A DNA stretch of 64,000 nt from Hoplostethus atlanticus (Eukaryota > Chordata > Actinopteri > Trachichthyiformes > Trachichthyidae): NCBI GenBank assembly GCA_034670405.1, contig JAXDDX010000060.1, positions 2,672,001-2,736,000 on the forward strand. The letters are read 5' to 3'. Position numbers and translations under genes: made by a program. The notes beneath the pieces are model-generated. The model saw only the letters and a program-made list of their open reading frames with translations, searched no databases and was not told the DNA's origin. Positions 1 through 64,000 of this stretch are shown here, one piece after another; the first letter of the stretch is position 1; each line of letters begins with the position of its first letter.

Positions 1-3000
1 TAAGTGATATAGTCTTATCATGTCTTTTTGAAAAAATACTCTTCTGCTTGTGCATTATACATGACATTTATCTGTCTGCATCATAATTTGTCTGCACCTT
101 CGTTTCACAGATTTCTTGCCAATGGAGGAGACACTTATTTATTATAGAATATTTTTTCCTTGCCGAATCATTTCAAGGATCATCTTCTAAGTCTGCATCA
201 AAGGAAGTTGTCTTCTGGTCATTTGGAAGCGTTACTGAGCAGAATTTCGATTTTTGTCACGGTTTACCAAATGGAATTTTCATTTCAAAGTCTACTTCCT
301 GATTTCTTCACATCAATTTGTCAACTGAAAGTCAATTTGCAAGCAACTGAACTAGTGGATGGAGCCATCATTTGAAATCCATGTGATTGAGGTAAGCAAA
401 CTTTCAGTTTTAGTATAAATCACACCACATTTTTACTCCACATAATATGAATTATTAGATAGCTACTAATTAGCTATCTAATTGATAGCTAGCTATCTTG
501 ATTGACGTGTTAGAAAAGATGTATACATTGTGGTTTACATTCTATAACTGTTAGTATTTTGTCATTTTTGCAAGTACACTGTAACAATGTGTGAATGTTT
601 CATGTTTTATAATGCATAACGCTGAATGTAGTGTGAGCTTAGAGAGACAGTTCTACCATGAACCTCGTTGTTATGACAAAGTTCAAAGTTAGAATTGAAT
701 TTATTAGAAATCTTGTAACAGATGTATACTTTTTCTCTCATGAAAAACCAAGCCAATATCACGGCCCTCATCCTCCTAGGCTAAAGGTAACACTAACTAA
801 TGACTGCAAATTCTGCAAAATGTTCTCAAAGAGAAACAGAAATTGCAGACCATTGCAAAGACATCAACTTAAGTGATATAGTCTTATCATGTCTTTTTGA
901 AAAAATACTCTTCTGCTTGTGCATTATACATGACATTTATCTGTCTGCATCATAATTTGTCTGCACCTTCGTTTCACAGATTTCTTGCCAACGGAGGAGA
1001 CACTTTATTTATTATAGAATATTTTTTCCTTGCCGAATCATTTCAAGGATCATCTTCTAAGTCTGCATCAAAGGAAGTTGTCTTCTGGTCATTTGGAAGC
1101 GTTACTGAGCAGAATTTGATTTTTGTCACGTTTTACCAAATGGAATTTTCATTTCAAAGTCTACTTCCTGATTTATTCACATCAATTTGTCAACTGAAAG
1201 TCAATTTGCAAGCAACTGAACTAGTGGATGGAGCCATCATTTGAAATCCATGTGATTGAGGTAAGCAAACTTTCAGTTTTAGTATAAATCACACCACATT
1301 TTTACTCCACATAATATGAATTATTAGATAGCTACTAATTAGCTATCTAATTGATAGCTAGCTATCTTGATTGACGTGTTAGAAAAGATGTATACATTGT
1401 GGTTTACATTCTATAACTTAGTATTTTGTCATTTTTGCAAGTACACTAACAATGTGTGAATGTTTCATGTTTTATAATGCATAACGCTGAATGTAGTGTG
1501 AGCTTAGAGAGACAGTTCTACCATGAACCTCGTTGTTATGACAAAGTTCAAAGTTAGAATTGAATTTATTAGAAATCTTGTAACAGATGTATACTTTTTC
1601 TCTCATGAAAAACCAAGCCAATATCACGGCCCTCATCCTCCTAGGCTAAAGGTAACACTGACTAATGACTGCAAATTCTGCAAAATGTTCTCAAAGAGAA
1701 ACAGAAATTGCAGACCATTGCAAAGACATCAACTTAAGTGATATAGTCTTATCATGTCTTTTTGAAAAAATACTCTTCTGCTTGTGCATTATACATGACA
1801 TTTATCTGTCTGCATCATAATTTGTCTGCACCTTCGTTTCACAGATTTCTTGCCAACGGAGGAGACACTTCATTTATTATAGAATATTTTTTCCTTGCCG
1901 AATTATTTCAAGGATCATCTTCTAAGTCTGCATCAAAGGAAGTTGTCTTCTGGTCATTTGGAAGCGTTACTGAGCAGAATTTGATTTTTGTCACGTTTTA
2001 CCAAATGGAATTTTCATTTCAAAGTCTACTTCCTGATTTATTCACATCAATTTGTCAACTGAAAGTCAATTTGCAAGCAACTGAACTAGTGGATGGAGCC
2101 ATCATTTGAAATCCATGTGATTGAGGTAAGCAAACTTTCAGTTTTAGTATAAATCACACCACATTTTTACTCCACATAATATGAATTATTAGATAGCTAC
2201 TAATTAGCTATCTAATTGATAGCTAGCTATCTTGATTGACGTGTTAGAAAAGATGTATACATTGTGGTTTACATTCTATAACTTAGTATTTTGTCATTTT
2301 TGCAAGTACACTAACAATGTGTGAATGTTTCATGTTTTATAATGCATAACGCTGAATGTAGTGTGAGCTTAGAGAGACAGTTCTACCATGAACCTCGTTG
2401 TTATGACAAAGTTCAAAGTTAGAATTGAATTTATTAGAAATCTTGTAACAGATGTATACTTTTTCTCTCATGAAAAACCAAGCCAATATCACGGCCCTCA
2501 TCCTCCTAGGCTAAAGGTAACACTGACTAATGACTGCAAATTCTGCAAAATGTTCTCAAAGAGAAACAGAAATTGCAGACCATTGCAAAGACATCAACTT
2601 AAGTGATATAGTCTTATCATGTCTTTTTGAAAAAACACTCTTCTGCTTGTGCATTATACATGACATTTATCTGTCTGCATCATAATTTGTCTGCACCTTC
2701 GTTTCACAGATTTCTTTCCAACGGAGGAGGCACTTTATTTATTACAGAATATTTTTTCCTTGCCGAATCATTTCAAGGATCATCTTCTAAGTCTGCATCA
2801 AAGGAAGTTGTCTTCTGATCATTTGGAAGCGTTACTGAGCAGAATTAGATTTTTGTCACGGTTTTCCAAATGGAATTTTCATTTCAAAGTCTACTTCTTG
2901 ATTTCTTCACATCAATTTTTCAACTGAAAGTCAATTTGCAAACAACTGAAATAGTGGATGGAGCCATCATTTGAAATCCATGTGATTGAGGTAAGCAAAC

Positions 3001-3424
3001 TTTCAGTTTTAGTATAAATCACACCACATTTTTACTCCACATAATATGAATTATTAGATAGCTACTAATTAGCTTTCTAATTGATAGCCAGCTATCTTGA
3101 TTGACGTGTTAGAAAAGATGTATACATTGTGGTTTACATTCTATAACTGTTAGTATTTTGTCATTTTAGCAAGTACACTGTAACAATGTGTGAATGTTTC
3201 ATGTTTTATAATGCATAACGCTGAATGTAGTGTGAGCTTAGAGAGACAGTTCTACCATGAACCTCGTTGTTATGACAAAGTTCAAAGTTAGAATTTAATT
3301 GATTAGAAATCTTGTAACAGATGTATATTTTTTCTCTCATGAAAAACCAAGCCAATATCCCGGCCCTCAGCCTCCTAGGCTAAAGGTAACACTAACTAAT
3401 GACTGCAAATTCTGCAAAATGTTC
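1..3424. repeat. tandem array of four ~865 bp AT-rich units
   Basis: Copies start at 1, 870, 1735 and 2600 with lengths of 869, 865, 865 and about 825 (cut off) bp. Copies 2 and 3 are almost identical and share two GT losses relative to copies 1 and 4, as expected if the middle copies arose last by unequal exchange. Each copy holds a double hairpin of AGATAGCT/AGCTATCT words, and two short open frames (115 and 72 codons) repeat with the unit. Strong splice-like signals occur (TTCGTTTCACAG near 111 and GAG/GTAAGC near 391). I recognise no protein family, and the array continues beyond the left edge. Confidence 0.9.
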
Positions 3425-6400
3425 TTTGTAACCTTATAAACATATGACCTTGTAACTTCATAATTGTATAAGTGTATAATCTTCTAACCTTCTTACCTTC
3501 TAACTGTATAATGTTATAACCTTGAAACTTCATAATTGTATAACAGTATAACCTTGTAACTATATAACCTTATAGTCAAATTACCTTGTAATGTCATAAT
3601 TTTATAACTGTATAACCTTATAACTTTGTTACTGTACAACCTTATAACCTTGTAACCATAGAAACCATCTAACATTGTTGCCTTGTATGCTTGTAAACTT
3701 GTAATCATGTAACTTTATGAACTTAAAACTGTAACTTTATAATTGTGTAACCGTATAGACTTGTCAATTTGTAACCTTATAAACCTATAATCTTGCAACA
3801 TCATGATTGTATAACAGTATAACCTTGTAACTATATAACCTTATAGTCAAATTACCTTGTAATGTCATAATTTTATAACTGTATAACCTTATAACTTTGT
3901 TACTGTACAACCTTATAACCTTGTAACCATAGAAACCATCTAACATTGTTGCATTGTATGCTTGTAAACTTGTAATCATGTAACTTTATGAACTTAAAAC
4001 TGTAACTTTATAATTGTGTAACTGTATAAACTTGTCAATTTGTAACCTTATAAACCTATAACCTTGCAACATCATGATTGTATAACAGTATAACCTTGTA
4101 ACTATATAACTTTATAGTCAAATTACCTTGTAATGTTATAATTGTATTACTGTATAACCTTATAACTGTGTTACTGTACAACCTTATAACCTTGTAACCA
4201 TTGAAACCATCTAACATTGTTGCCTTGTAAACTTGTAATCATGTAACTTTATGAACTTAAAACTGTAAATTTATGATTGTGTAACCGTATAAACTTGTCA
4301 ATTTGTAACCTTATAAACCTATAACCTTGTAACATCAAATTGTATAGCCGTATAACCTTGTAACTGTATAACCTCCTAAACTTCTTACCTCCTAATTGTA
4401 TAACGTTATAACCTTGTAACTTTATAACCTTTTGAACTTGTATCCTTGTAAGTGGTCCTTCTACAGGAAGGTTAGACGGTTGGTGATCGTTCTCAAAGTA
4501 AGTTAGAAGGTAGGTGATCCCAACATTGGTAATTTAGATGTCATAGGCTGATAACCTTGTAACCTTATACCCTGATAACCTTGTAACCATCACATGACAT
4601 TATAATATTGTAACTTTATAATTATATAACTGTATGACCTTGCAACTTTATTACCTTTTGTACATTGTAACAATGTTACCATTGTAACATTGTCACCCTG
4701 TAACCTTGTATCATGTAATTTTATAACCGCATAACCTTGTAACTTTATTACCTTATAACCTTGTCACCTTGGAACTTCATAATCTTCTATTCTTGTGACT
4801 TTATAAACCTGTAAGATTACCAACTTTTAACCTTGTAACCATGTAACTTTATAACCTTAAAACCATTTAAACTTATATTTTTATGACCTTGTAAGTGGTA
4901 CTTGTACAGGTAGGTTCAACAGTTGGTGATTGTTCTCAAGGTAAGTCAGAAGGTAGGTGATCTTACATTGGTAAATTGGATGTCTGATAACCTTGTAACC
5001 TTGTACATTTTTAAACACATAACATTGTAACCATGTGAACTTATAACATTGTAACATTGTCACCTCATGACCTTGTAACTTTCTAATTGTCTAACGGTAT
5101 AACCTTGTCACTTTGTAACCTTATAAACATATGACCTTGTAACTTCATAATTGTATAACTGTATAATCTTCTAACCTTCTAACCTTCTAACTGTATAATG
5201 TTATAACCTTGAAACTTCATAATTGTATAACAGTATAACCTTGTAACTATATAACCTTATAGTCAAATTACCTTGTAATGTCATAATTTTATAACTGTAT
5301 AACCTTATAACTTTGTTACTGTACAACCTTATAACCTTGTAACCATAGAAACCATCTAACATTGTTGCCTTGTATGCTTGTAAACTTGTAATCATGTAAC
5401 TTTATGAACTTAAAACTGTAACTTTATAATTGTGTAACCGTATAAACTTGTCAATTTGTAACCTTATAAACCTATAACCTTGCAACATCATGATTGTATA
5501 ACAGTATAACCTTGTAACTATATAACTTTATAGTCAAATGACCTTGTAATGTCATAATTTTATTACTGTATAACCTTATAACTTTGTTACTGTATAACCT
5601 TATAACCTTGTAACCATTGAAACCATCTAACATTGTTGCCTTGTAAGCTTGTAAACCTGTAATCATGTAACTTCATGAACTTAAAACTGTAACTTTATAA
5701 TTGTGTAAACATAAACTTGTCAATTTGTAACCTTATAAACCTATAACCTTGTAACATCATAATTGTATAACCTTGTAACTTTCTAACCTTATAAACTTGT
5801 ATCCTTGTAAGTAGTCCTTCTACAGGTAGGTTCAACAGTTGTTGATTGTTCTCAAAGTAAGTTAGAAGGTAGGTGATCCCAACATTGGTAATGTAGATGT
5901 CATAGGCTGATAACCTTGTAACCTTATACCCTGATAACCTTGTAACCATCACATCACATTATAATATTGTAACTTTATAATGATATAACTGTATAACCTT
6001 TCAACGTTATTACCTTTTGTACATTGTAACAATGTTACCATTGTAACATTGTCACCCTGTAACCTCATATCATGTAATTTTATAACCGCATAATGTTGTC
6101 ACCTTGGAACTTCATAATCTTCTATTCTTTAGACTTTATAACCTTGTAAGATTGCTAACTTGTAACCTTGTAACCATGTAACTTTATAACCTTGTAACTT
6201 TGCTTTGGATGAAAGCATCTGCTAAATGTAATGTAATGTAATGTAATAGAACCTGATAACTTATTCTTCATTCATTCTTGATTCTTCATAACTGTACAAC
6301 CTTATAACCTTGTAACTTCATGATCTTATAACCTTGTAACTTTTAAACATATAACCTTTTTTTAACCAATTTAATTTTGTAATCATGTAACTTTCTAACC

Positions 6401-6455
6401 ACATAAACTTGTCACCTTGTAACCTTATAAACATTTAACTTTGCAATGTCATAAT
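3425..6455. repeat. AT-rich minisatellite with higher-order structure
   Basis: The array is built from degenerate 'taaccttgtaac' and 'aactttataacc' words. Higher-order periods are visible: a 271 bp unit (for example 3514 to 3785, and 5201 to 5472) and a 1,687 bp duplication (3514 to 5201, and 3785 to 5472). A distinct spacer word starting 'ccttctacaggtaggttcaac' or a variant recurs near 4455, 4889 and 5815. Minus-strand open frames rich in GYKVIRLYS words are by-products of the repeat and not genes. Confidence 0.9.
6204..6246 (+). mobile_element. L2/UnaL2-type LINE or SINE 3' tail inside the minisatellite
   Basis: The sequence 'gctttggatgaaagcatc' and then 'tgctaaatg' ends in four TGTAA repeats. 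This is the stem-loop tail recognised by L2-clade reverse transcriptases and shared by their partner SINEs. No body of an element is visible upstream, where minisatellite words continue up to the tail. Confidence 0.7.
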
Positions 6456-7319
6456 TGACACTCCAATTCAAAATGTCTTGGGTAAGATATGAGAGCTAGT
6501 AAGTATTCAGTGAAAGACATTTTCAACTACTCTGAACTCTGAAGTAGGTATGGCCTATCAAACAAAGTGATTGATTCTGAACATATGTGTAACTGCTTTA
6601 AATCAGCCAGTAATGGTAAACACCTCCACTGTTTCACGAGCATCTCCCTGCAATTTGTCATTGACATTACTCAAAATCATCATGCCAATGCCCCATTTAA
6701 GAACTGACTGAAAGTTGTTACGACCCTTGGTCATATTTAGGTATGTATTTGTGGATATGTCCTTGTCAGTAGTGTGTGTGTGTGTGTCTGTGTGTCTGTG
6801 TGTGTGTGTGTATGTGTCCATGTCCATATGAGAGACTAGGTTCGCGCCAAGATAAGGTGGCCGTTCCTGATTGGCCAACTGGATTTGGAGCGTGTGCAGC
6901 TGATTGGCTACCTTGTAACAGACTGATCTTCAAATACGGAGTCAACCCGCCTGCTGAGCGACAGAGTCTCCATTCCCATGCCTCAACCTGACCAGTTAGA
7001 CTGTATTAGCTCTGTGTACATTTTCAAGTGAATTTTGTTTAAGCATTAAGTTTAGGTTTGGAAACTGTAGGGGTGGACTGCAATTTTCTTTGTAAGTAGT
7101 TTTCTCCTGTGTTTTGATTTAATGAAGGAGGTAGACATAGCCCTTCAGTGAGAAGACATGGTACTGTAAAATGTCCAGTGTTGAGGAAGCTACTATGGAG
7201 AAATATTGTTTTATTAACTTACGTTGCATACTTTTTCTATAGAAAAAGTAGTTCAAACTACATTGTAAAAATCGTATTTACTGTGAGTTTGATTGTGAAA
7301 TGAACACTTTCTGTAGCTG
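6456..7319. other. unique flank, no gene seen
   Basis: Apart from the TG run this segment has no gene I can support. Two inverted CCAAT motifs (ATTGG) sit at about 6869-6873 and 6902-6906 in a slightly GC-richer patch (6840-6990), which could be promoter-like. No convincing downstream exon follows. Confidence 0.4.
6773..6817. repeat. (TG)n microsatellite
   Basis: Imperfect TG run of about 45 bp with TCTG and TATG interruptions. Confidence 0.9.
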
Positions 7320-8315
7320 CACAGCAAAAATTGGAGTGTTGAAATTTCAGGGTTAAACATTTCCGAGTTGATTTCCACTCCCAAAGTGTAATTTTAACAC
7401 ATTCTGATTTAAATGGTGTTCAGTGTTGGAGTTATTTGACAGAGTCATGTGTAAACGAGGGATGTTAAAAAGTGGATGAAATTGAAATTAAGTCTTCATA
7501 GGCATTTCCATCTTGCACTAGCCAGTGAGAAGCTGTTTGAATAATCACTTCTATAATGTAGTTTTTTCTGTGGCTGTACATTATTCTTGTGTCTAATGTT
7601 CAGTTTCCTTATCTCAACTATAGTCATGCTGCAGTTTGGAGGAGCATCTCCGCAACCAGCAGGGTCGGCAGCCGTACCTCCTCGCTGTTGGGCATCAGAA
7701 GAGCAAGATTGACAGCTTCTGCATCACCATGGATAAGCATCTCATCCCATGCCAGGCAAACCGCTCCCTCGGGGCATTTGATGAACTTTCCAAAGCACAT
7801 TTTGTGTTTAATTTGTCATATGATGTTGCATTAGTGAATTTTTACACATTCCTGCAAACCATTTGATATTCAAAGCTCATACAATGTTTCAGATGAAAGT
7901 GTGTACATTATACCTTCATTCACAATGTTTTAATTCAATTGTATGACTGACTGCAAGGGTGAAAAGGCAAAAATAAATGTTATTTTTGAAAAGTATTTTG
8001 TTTATTGGTATTAATTCTTATAATTAAGTTTAACATTTTTTCAGTGTAGATAGTTGACACTTGAGGGAGTGAAACTAACACTACCCAAATAGTAAAAAAA
8101 AATTAACTCAGAGCAGTGTTATTTGTTATTTGTCTAATCCCTTATCCCACTTTAACTCTGTTTTGCGAGTTAAAGAAGGAACTCTGGCATAGTGTTAAAT
8201 GTTTAACTATTTTGAAAGTGTTAATTTAACTCTGGAGAGTGTGGAGCTATAAACCCTGAAAAAGTGTTGAAATCAACTCTGTGGGAGTTAATTCAACACT
8301 GGACTTTTTGCTGTG
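7320..8315 (+). mobile_element. ~1 kb non-autonomous DNA element with terminal inverted repeats and an internal exon-like piece
   Basis: The ends are inverted copies: CACAGCAAAAA at the left and TTTTTGCTGTG at the right. Both ends also carry subterminal 'agtgttgaa', 'tcagggtt' and 'gagttgattt' words, typical of teleost MITE-like elements. No transposase is encoded. The middle holds a terminal-exon-like coding segment (next entry). A clear target-site duplication was not found, so the superfamily stays open. Confidence 0.65.
7625..7866 (+). pseudogene. captured terminal exon of a multi-copy fish gene family (fragment)
   Basis: After an acceptor-like CTCAACTATAG the frame reads about 80 codons: LEEHLRNQQGRQPYLLAVGH, then DKHLIPCQANRSLGAFDELS, KAHFVFNLSYDVALVNFYTF and LQT. 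From memory, this resembles the C-terminal segment of many uncharacterised fish proteins (consensus about FDELFKAHFVFN.SYDEAL.NFYTFLQTT). Here it stops early at TGA after LQTI, where the family usually continues. A polyadenylation signal AATAAA follows at 7972-7977. No upstream exons are visible, so this is a broken or captured piece. Family assignment is by recollection only. Confidence 0.5.
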
Positions 8316-8753
8316 TAATACATAAAACAATTTATTGGTGAAACGTGACATGCCAATGTTTGGGATTTACTTTGAATATGATGGGAGTTTTCAATATGAT
8401 TTGTAGGCCAGAGATTGCCTGAACTGACAAATGTTTTCATTGCTGTCTAAACAGCATGAATCCTATTTCTGGGGTCAGATTTAGAAGTTGCTCAAATCTA
8501 TCTATCAAGTCTTTCATATTTTCCAGTCCTGTGTACTGGATACTGGATGTTCATTTGTCCCAGGTACACTTATAAGAACAAACTGATCCAAAGATCTTTG
8601 CATAAATCTGATCCCAGACCAGACAGGACTCTGCTACTGGTTGATGTCTCCCTGCTGATTCGCTGGACGGGAGGACCTGGAGGTCAGCTGACCTGAGTGA
8701 CAGCGCTCTGTTCACATTTAATTGATGTGATTAATTAAATTCCCATATATAAT

Positions 8754-9081
8754 GTGCGACAGGTGCATAGGACTACCTGTCTGCCAACCGCGACCCTGAG
8801 TGTCGTCCACAATGTCCAGAGACCACAGACTCAGGTTGTGGTTTACTGGTTAAGGATCGATAGAAAACACAAAGCTGACCATGAAACATGTTTGACTTGA
8901 AGGAGAAAGTTTCCATACAAATAATAGTCTAAGATAATAGATCACATGTAATCATCAGTATTTGATGATAATCAGGTGTTTAGTTCTACCAGTGAGGAAA
9001 ACCACAACCTGAGTCTGTGGTCTCTGGACGACACTCAGGGTCGCGGTTGGAAGACAGGTAGTCCTACACACCTTGTCGCAC
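8754..9081. repeat. inverted repeat, arms 8754-8844 and 8999-9081
   Basis: The left arm, reverse-complemented, matches the right arm almost base for base, except for a 9-nt block ('acattgtgg') present only in the left arm and a few changes near the outer end. The spacer is about 154 bp. The right arm lies just upstream of the L2 fragment. Confidence 0.85.
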
Positions 9082-9229
9082 TGGGCTAATGCGGTGAGCT
9101 TCCACATGACGGCCCATTCTCGGCTCCTGGTCAGAGGATTAGTTTTTAGGAGCTTCAATGGATTATCTGCCGGTGTCTCCCGGTGAGCAACAAGTAGGTT
9201 CCGACCCTGCGGCATTGGCTCCGTCGGAT

Positions 9230-9835
9230 GAGGAGCCAGTCGCTCCAGACTGGGTCTAGGGTGAAGCGGCCCTCCGTCCTCGTCATGGTGTTTCGCCCCT
9301 TCCTCACTGACGAGACGGCGCAGGTGCTCATCCAGGCTCTTGTCATCTCCCACCTGGAGCCATCAGAACTCTGGAGCTTGTTCAGAAAGCTGCAGCTCGT
9401 CTGGTGTTGAACCGCCCCAAGTTATCCCATACAACTACCCTTCCCGGTTCTCTACACTGGCTCCATGTAGCAGCTCGCATCCAGTTCAAGACCCTGGTGC
9501 TAGTCTATAGGGCAGTGAAAGGAACAGCTCCTTCCTACCTCCAGACTATGGTCAAGCCTTACACCCCCGCCCGACCACTTCGCTCTGCTGCCTCGAGGCG
9601 ACTGGTTGCCCCGTCGCTCAGAGGTCCCTGCGGCCGATCTACATGGTCACGGCTCTTCCCTGTCCTGGCCCCATTGTGGTGGAATGAACTCCCCACTGAT
9701 GTCAGGACAGCAGAGTCGCTGCCCATCTTTTTCAATTTTTTCAATCACCAGCCTGCCGTGAATAGTAGTTCTCATGCCTACCTATGATGAATGCACTTAT
9801 TGTAAGTCGCTTTGGATAAAAGCGTCTGCTAGACC
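9230..9835 (+). mobile_element. L2-clade LINE, 3' fragment (reverse transcriptase C-terminus and tail), broken
   Basis: The reading runs FRPFLTDETAQVLIQALVIS, then after an internal gap and a frame change LVLNRPKLSHTTTLPGSLHW, LHVAARIQFKTLVLVYRAVK, GTAPSYLQTM and APLWWNELPTDVRTAESLP. These are the conserved end of L2/Maui-type reverse transcriptases. It ends with the family tail 'gtaagtcgctttggataaaa' and 'gcgtctgcta' (9801-9830). The 5' part is missing, and the segment normally reading RLDYCNSLLAGLP is deleted. Confidence 0.85.
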
Positions 9836-10079
9836 TGCTAGCATGTCTGACGTTGGAAACGAGACTAAAAAACTATAGCATGAAAAATTTGAATGGAAAG
9901 TATAGCATTAGTAGCGCACAAGTAAATTAGCACTGAGTAAAATATTAGATTCGATAATTCGGTACACTTGCGGTTAAGTGTGTTGATAGAGAACACAACA
10001 CCAGTCCCAAAGAATCTACAGTGTTTCAAGTTATCTTAATGGGCCGAATATGACTGGTAGGTGGCAGAAATGAGGAGGG
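9836..10079. other. intergenic, nothing recognised
   Basis: A short AT-moderate segment between the LINE fragment and the CpG-rich scrib promoter. I see no gene or repeat. Confidence 0.4.
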
Positions 10080-63855
<53,776 letters not shown>

Positions 63856-64000
63856 GTGAGGCACTCCTCAACGGGCAGGTCGTCGACCAAACAATCTCCC
63901 TGTCTGTGCGAAAGGGAGGTCTGACCACAAATACCATAGCACTGCCTCCACAAGATTTTACCATGCTGTTTAAACGCTCCCTCTGCTTTGTTTAGAGAAA

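Noticed and set aside
658-2818. Repeated 72- and 115-codon frames as genes
   Set aside because: They recur with the tandem unit and show no recognisable domain. They are recorded as a repeat with a question attached instead of as genes.
3514-5952. Minus-strand open frames with GYKVIRLYS-type repeats
   Set aside because: They translate the AT minisatellite words, recur with its 271 bp period and match no family.

Overview
This is a stretch of ray-finned fish (teleost) nuclear DNA. It holds about three quarters of one large host gene, scrib (scribble planar cell polarity protein), on the + strand. Teleost origin is inferred from the fish-type repeats (L2 LINE tail with TGTAA repeats, Tc1 and hAT elements, tRNA-derived SINEs with the 'ccttgagcaag' core), the long CA/TG runs and the gene sequence. 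I cannot name the species.

Layout. 1-3424 is a tandem array of four copies of an ~865 bp AT-rich unit that runs off the left edge. 3425-6455 is an AT-rich minisatellite built on 'taaccttgtaac' words, with 271 bp and 1,687 bp higher-order periods and one LINE-type 3' tail inside it. 6456-9835 is repeat-rich flank: a TG microsatellite, a ~1 kb element with terminal inverted repeats that carries a terminal-exon-like coding piece, an inverted-repeat pair, and a broken L2 LINE 3' end. 10080-11075 is the CpG-rich presumed promoter and 5' UTR of scrib. Coding exon 1 is at 11076-11234. A 27.8 kb first intron (11235-39083) follows. It has no gene I can support but holds a solo LTR, SINE and LINE pieces, a hAT BED-finger fragment, microsatellites and a perfect hairpin. 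Coding exons 2-28 lie between 39084 and 63855, and the gene continues past the right edge.

The scrib exons splice in frame with GT-AG introns into about 1,270 residues, apart from one single-base frame break. In order they give 16-type leucine-rich repeats (exons 1-11), the post-LRR LAP-specific region and an acidic linker (exons 11-16), PDZ1 (exons 17-19), PDZ2 (19-21), PDZ3 (22-23), PDZ4 (24-25) and the start of the charged C-terminal tail (26-28). The exception is exon 15, which carries one extra base (near 49107). It breaks the frame and brings a TGA at 49131, although all later exons remain conserved.

The observations most worth a second look are the exon-15 frameshift, a 42-nt near-perfect copy of part of exon 23 in intron 25, the inverted-repeat element with a captured exon, a hAT foldback nested in a SINE with target duplications at both levels, and a (TCTG)n microsatellite that forms the splice-acceptor tract of exon 8. 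I did not find a new multi-gene system here.
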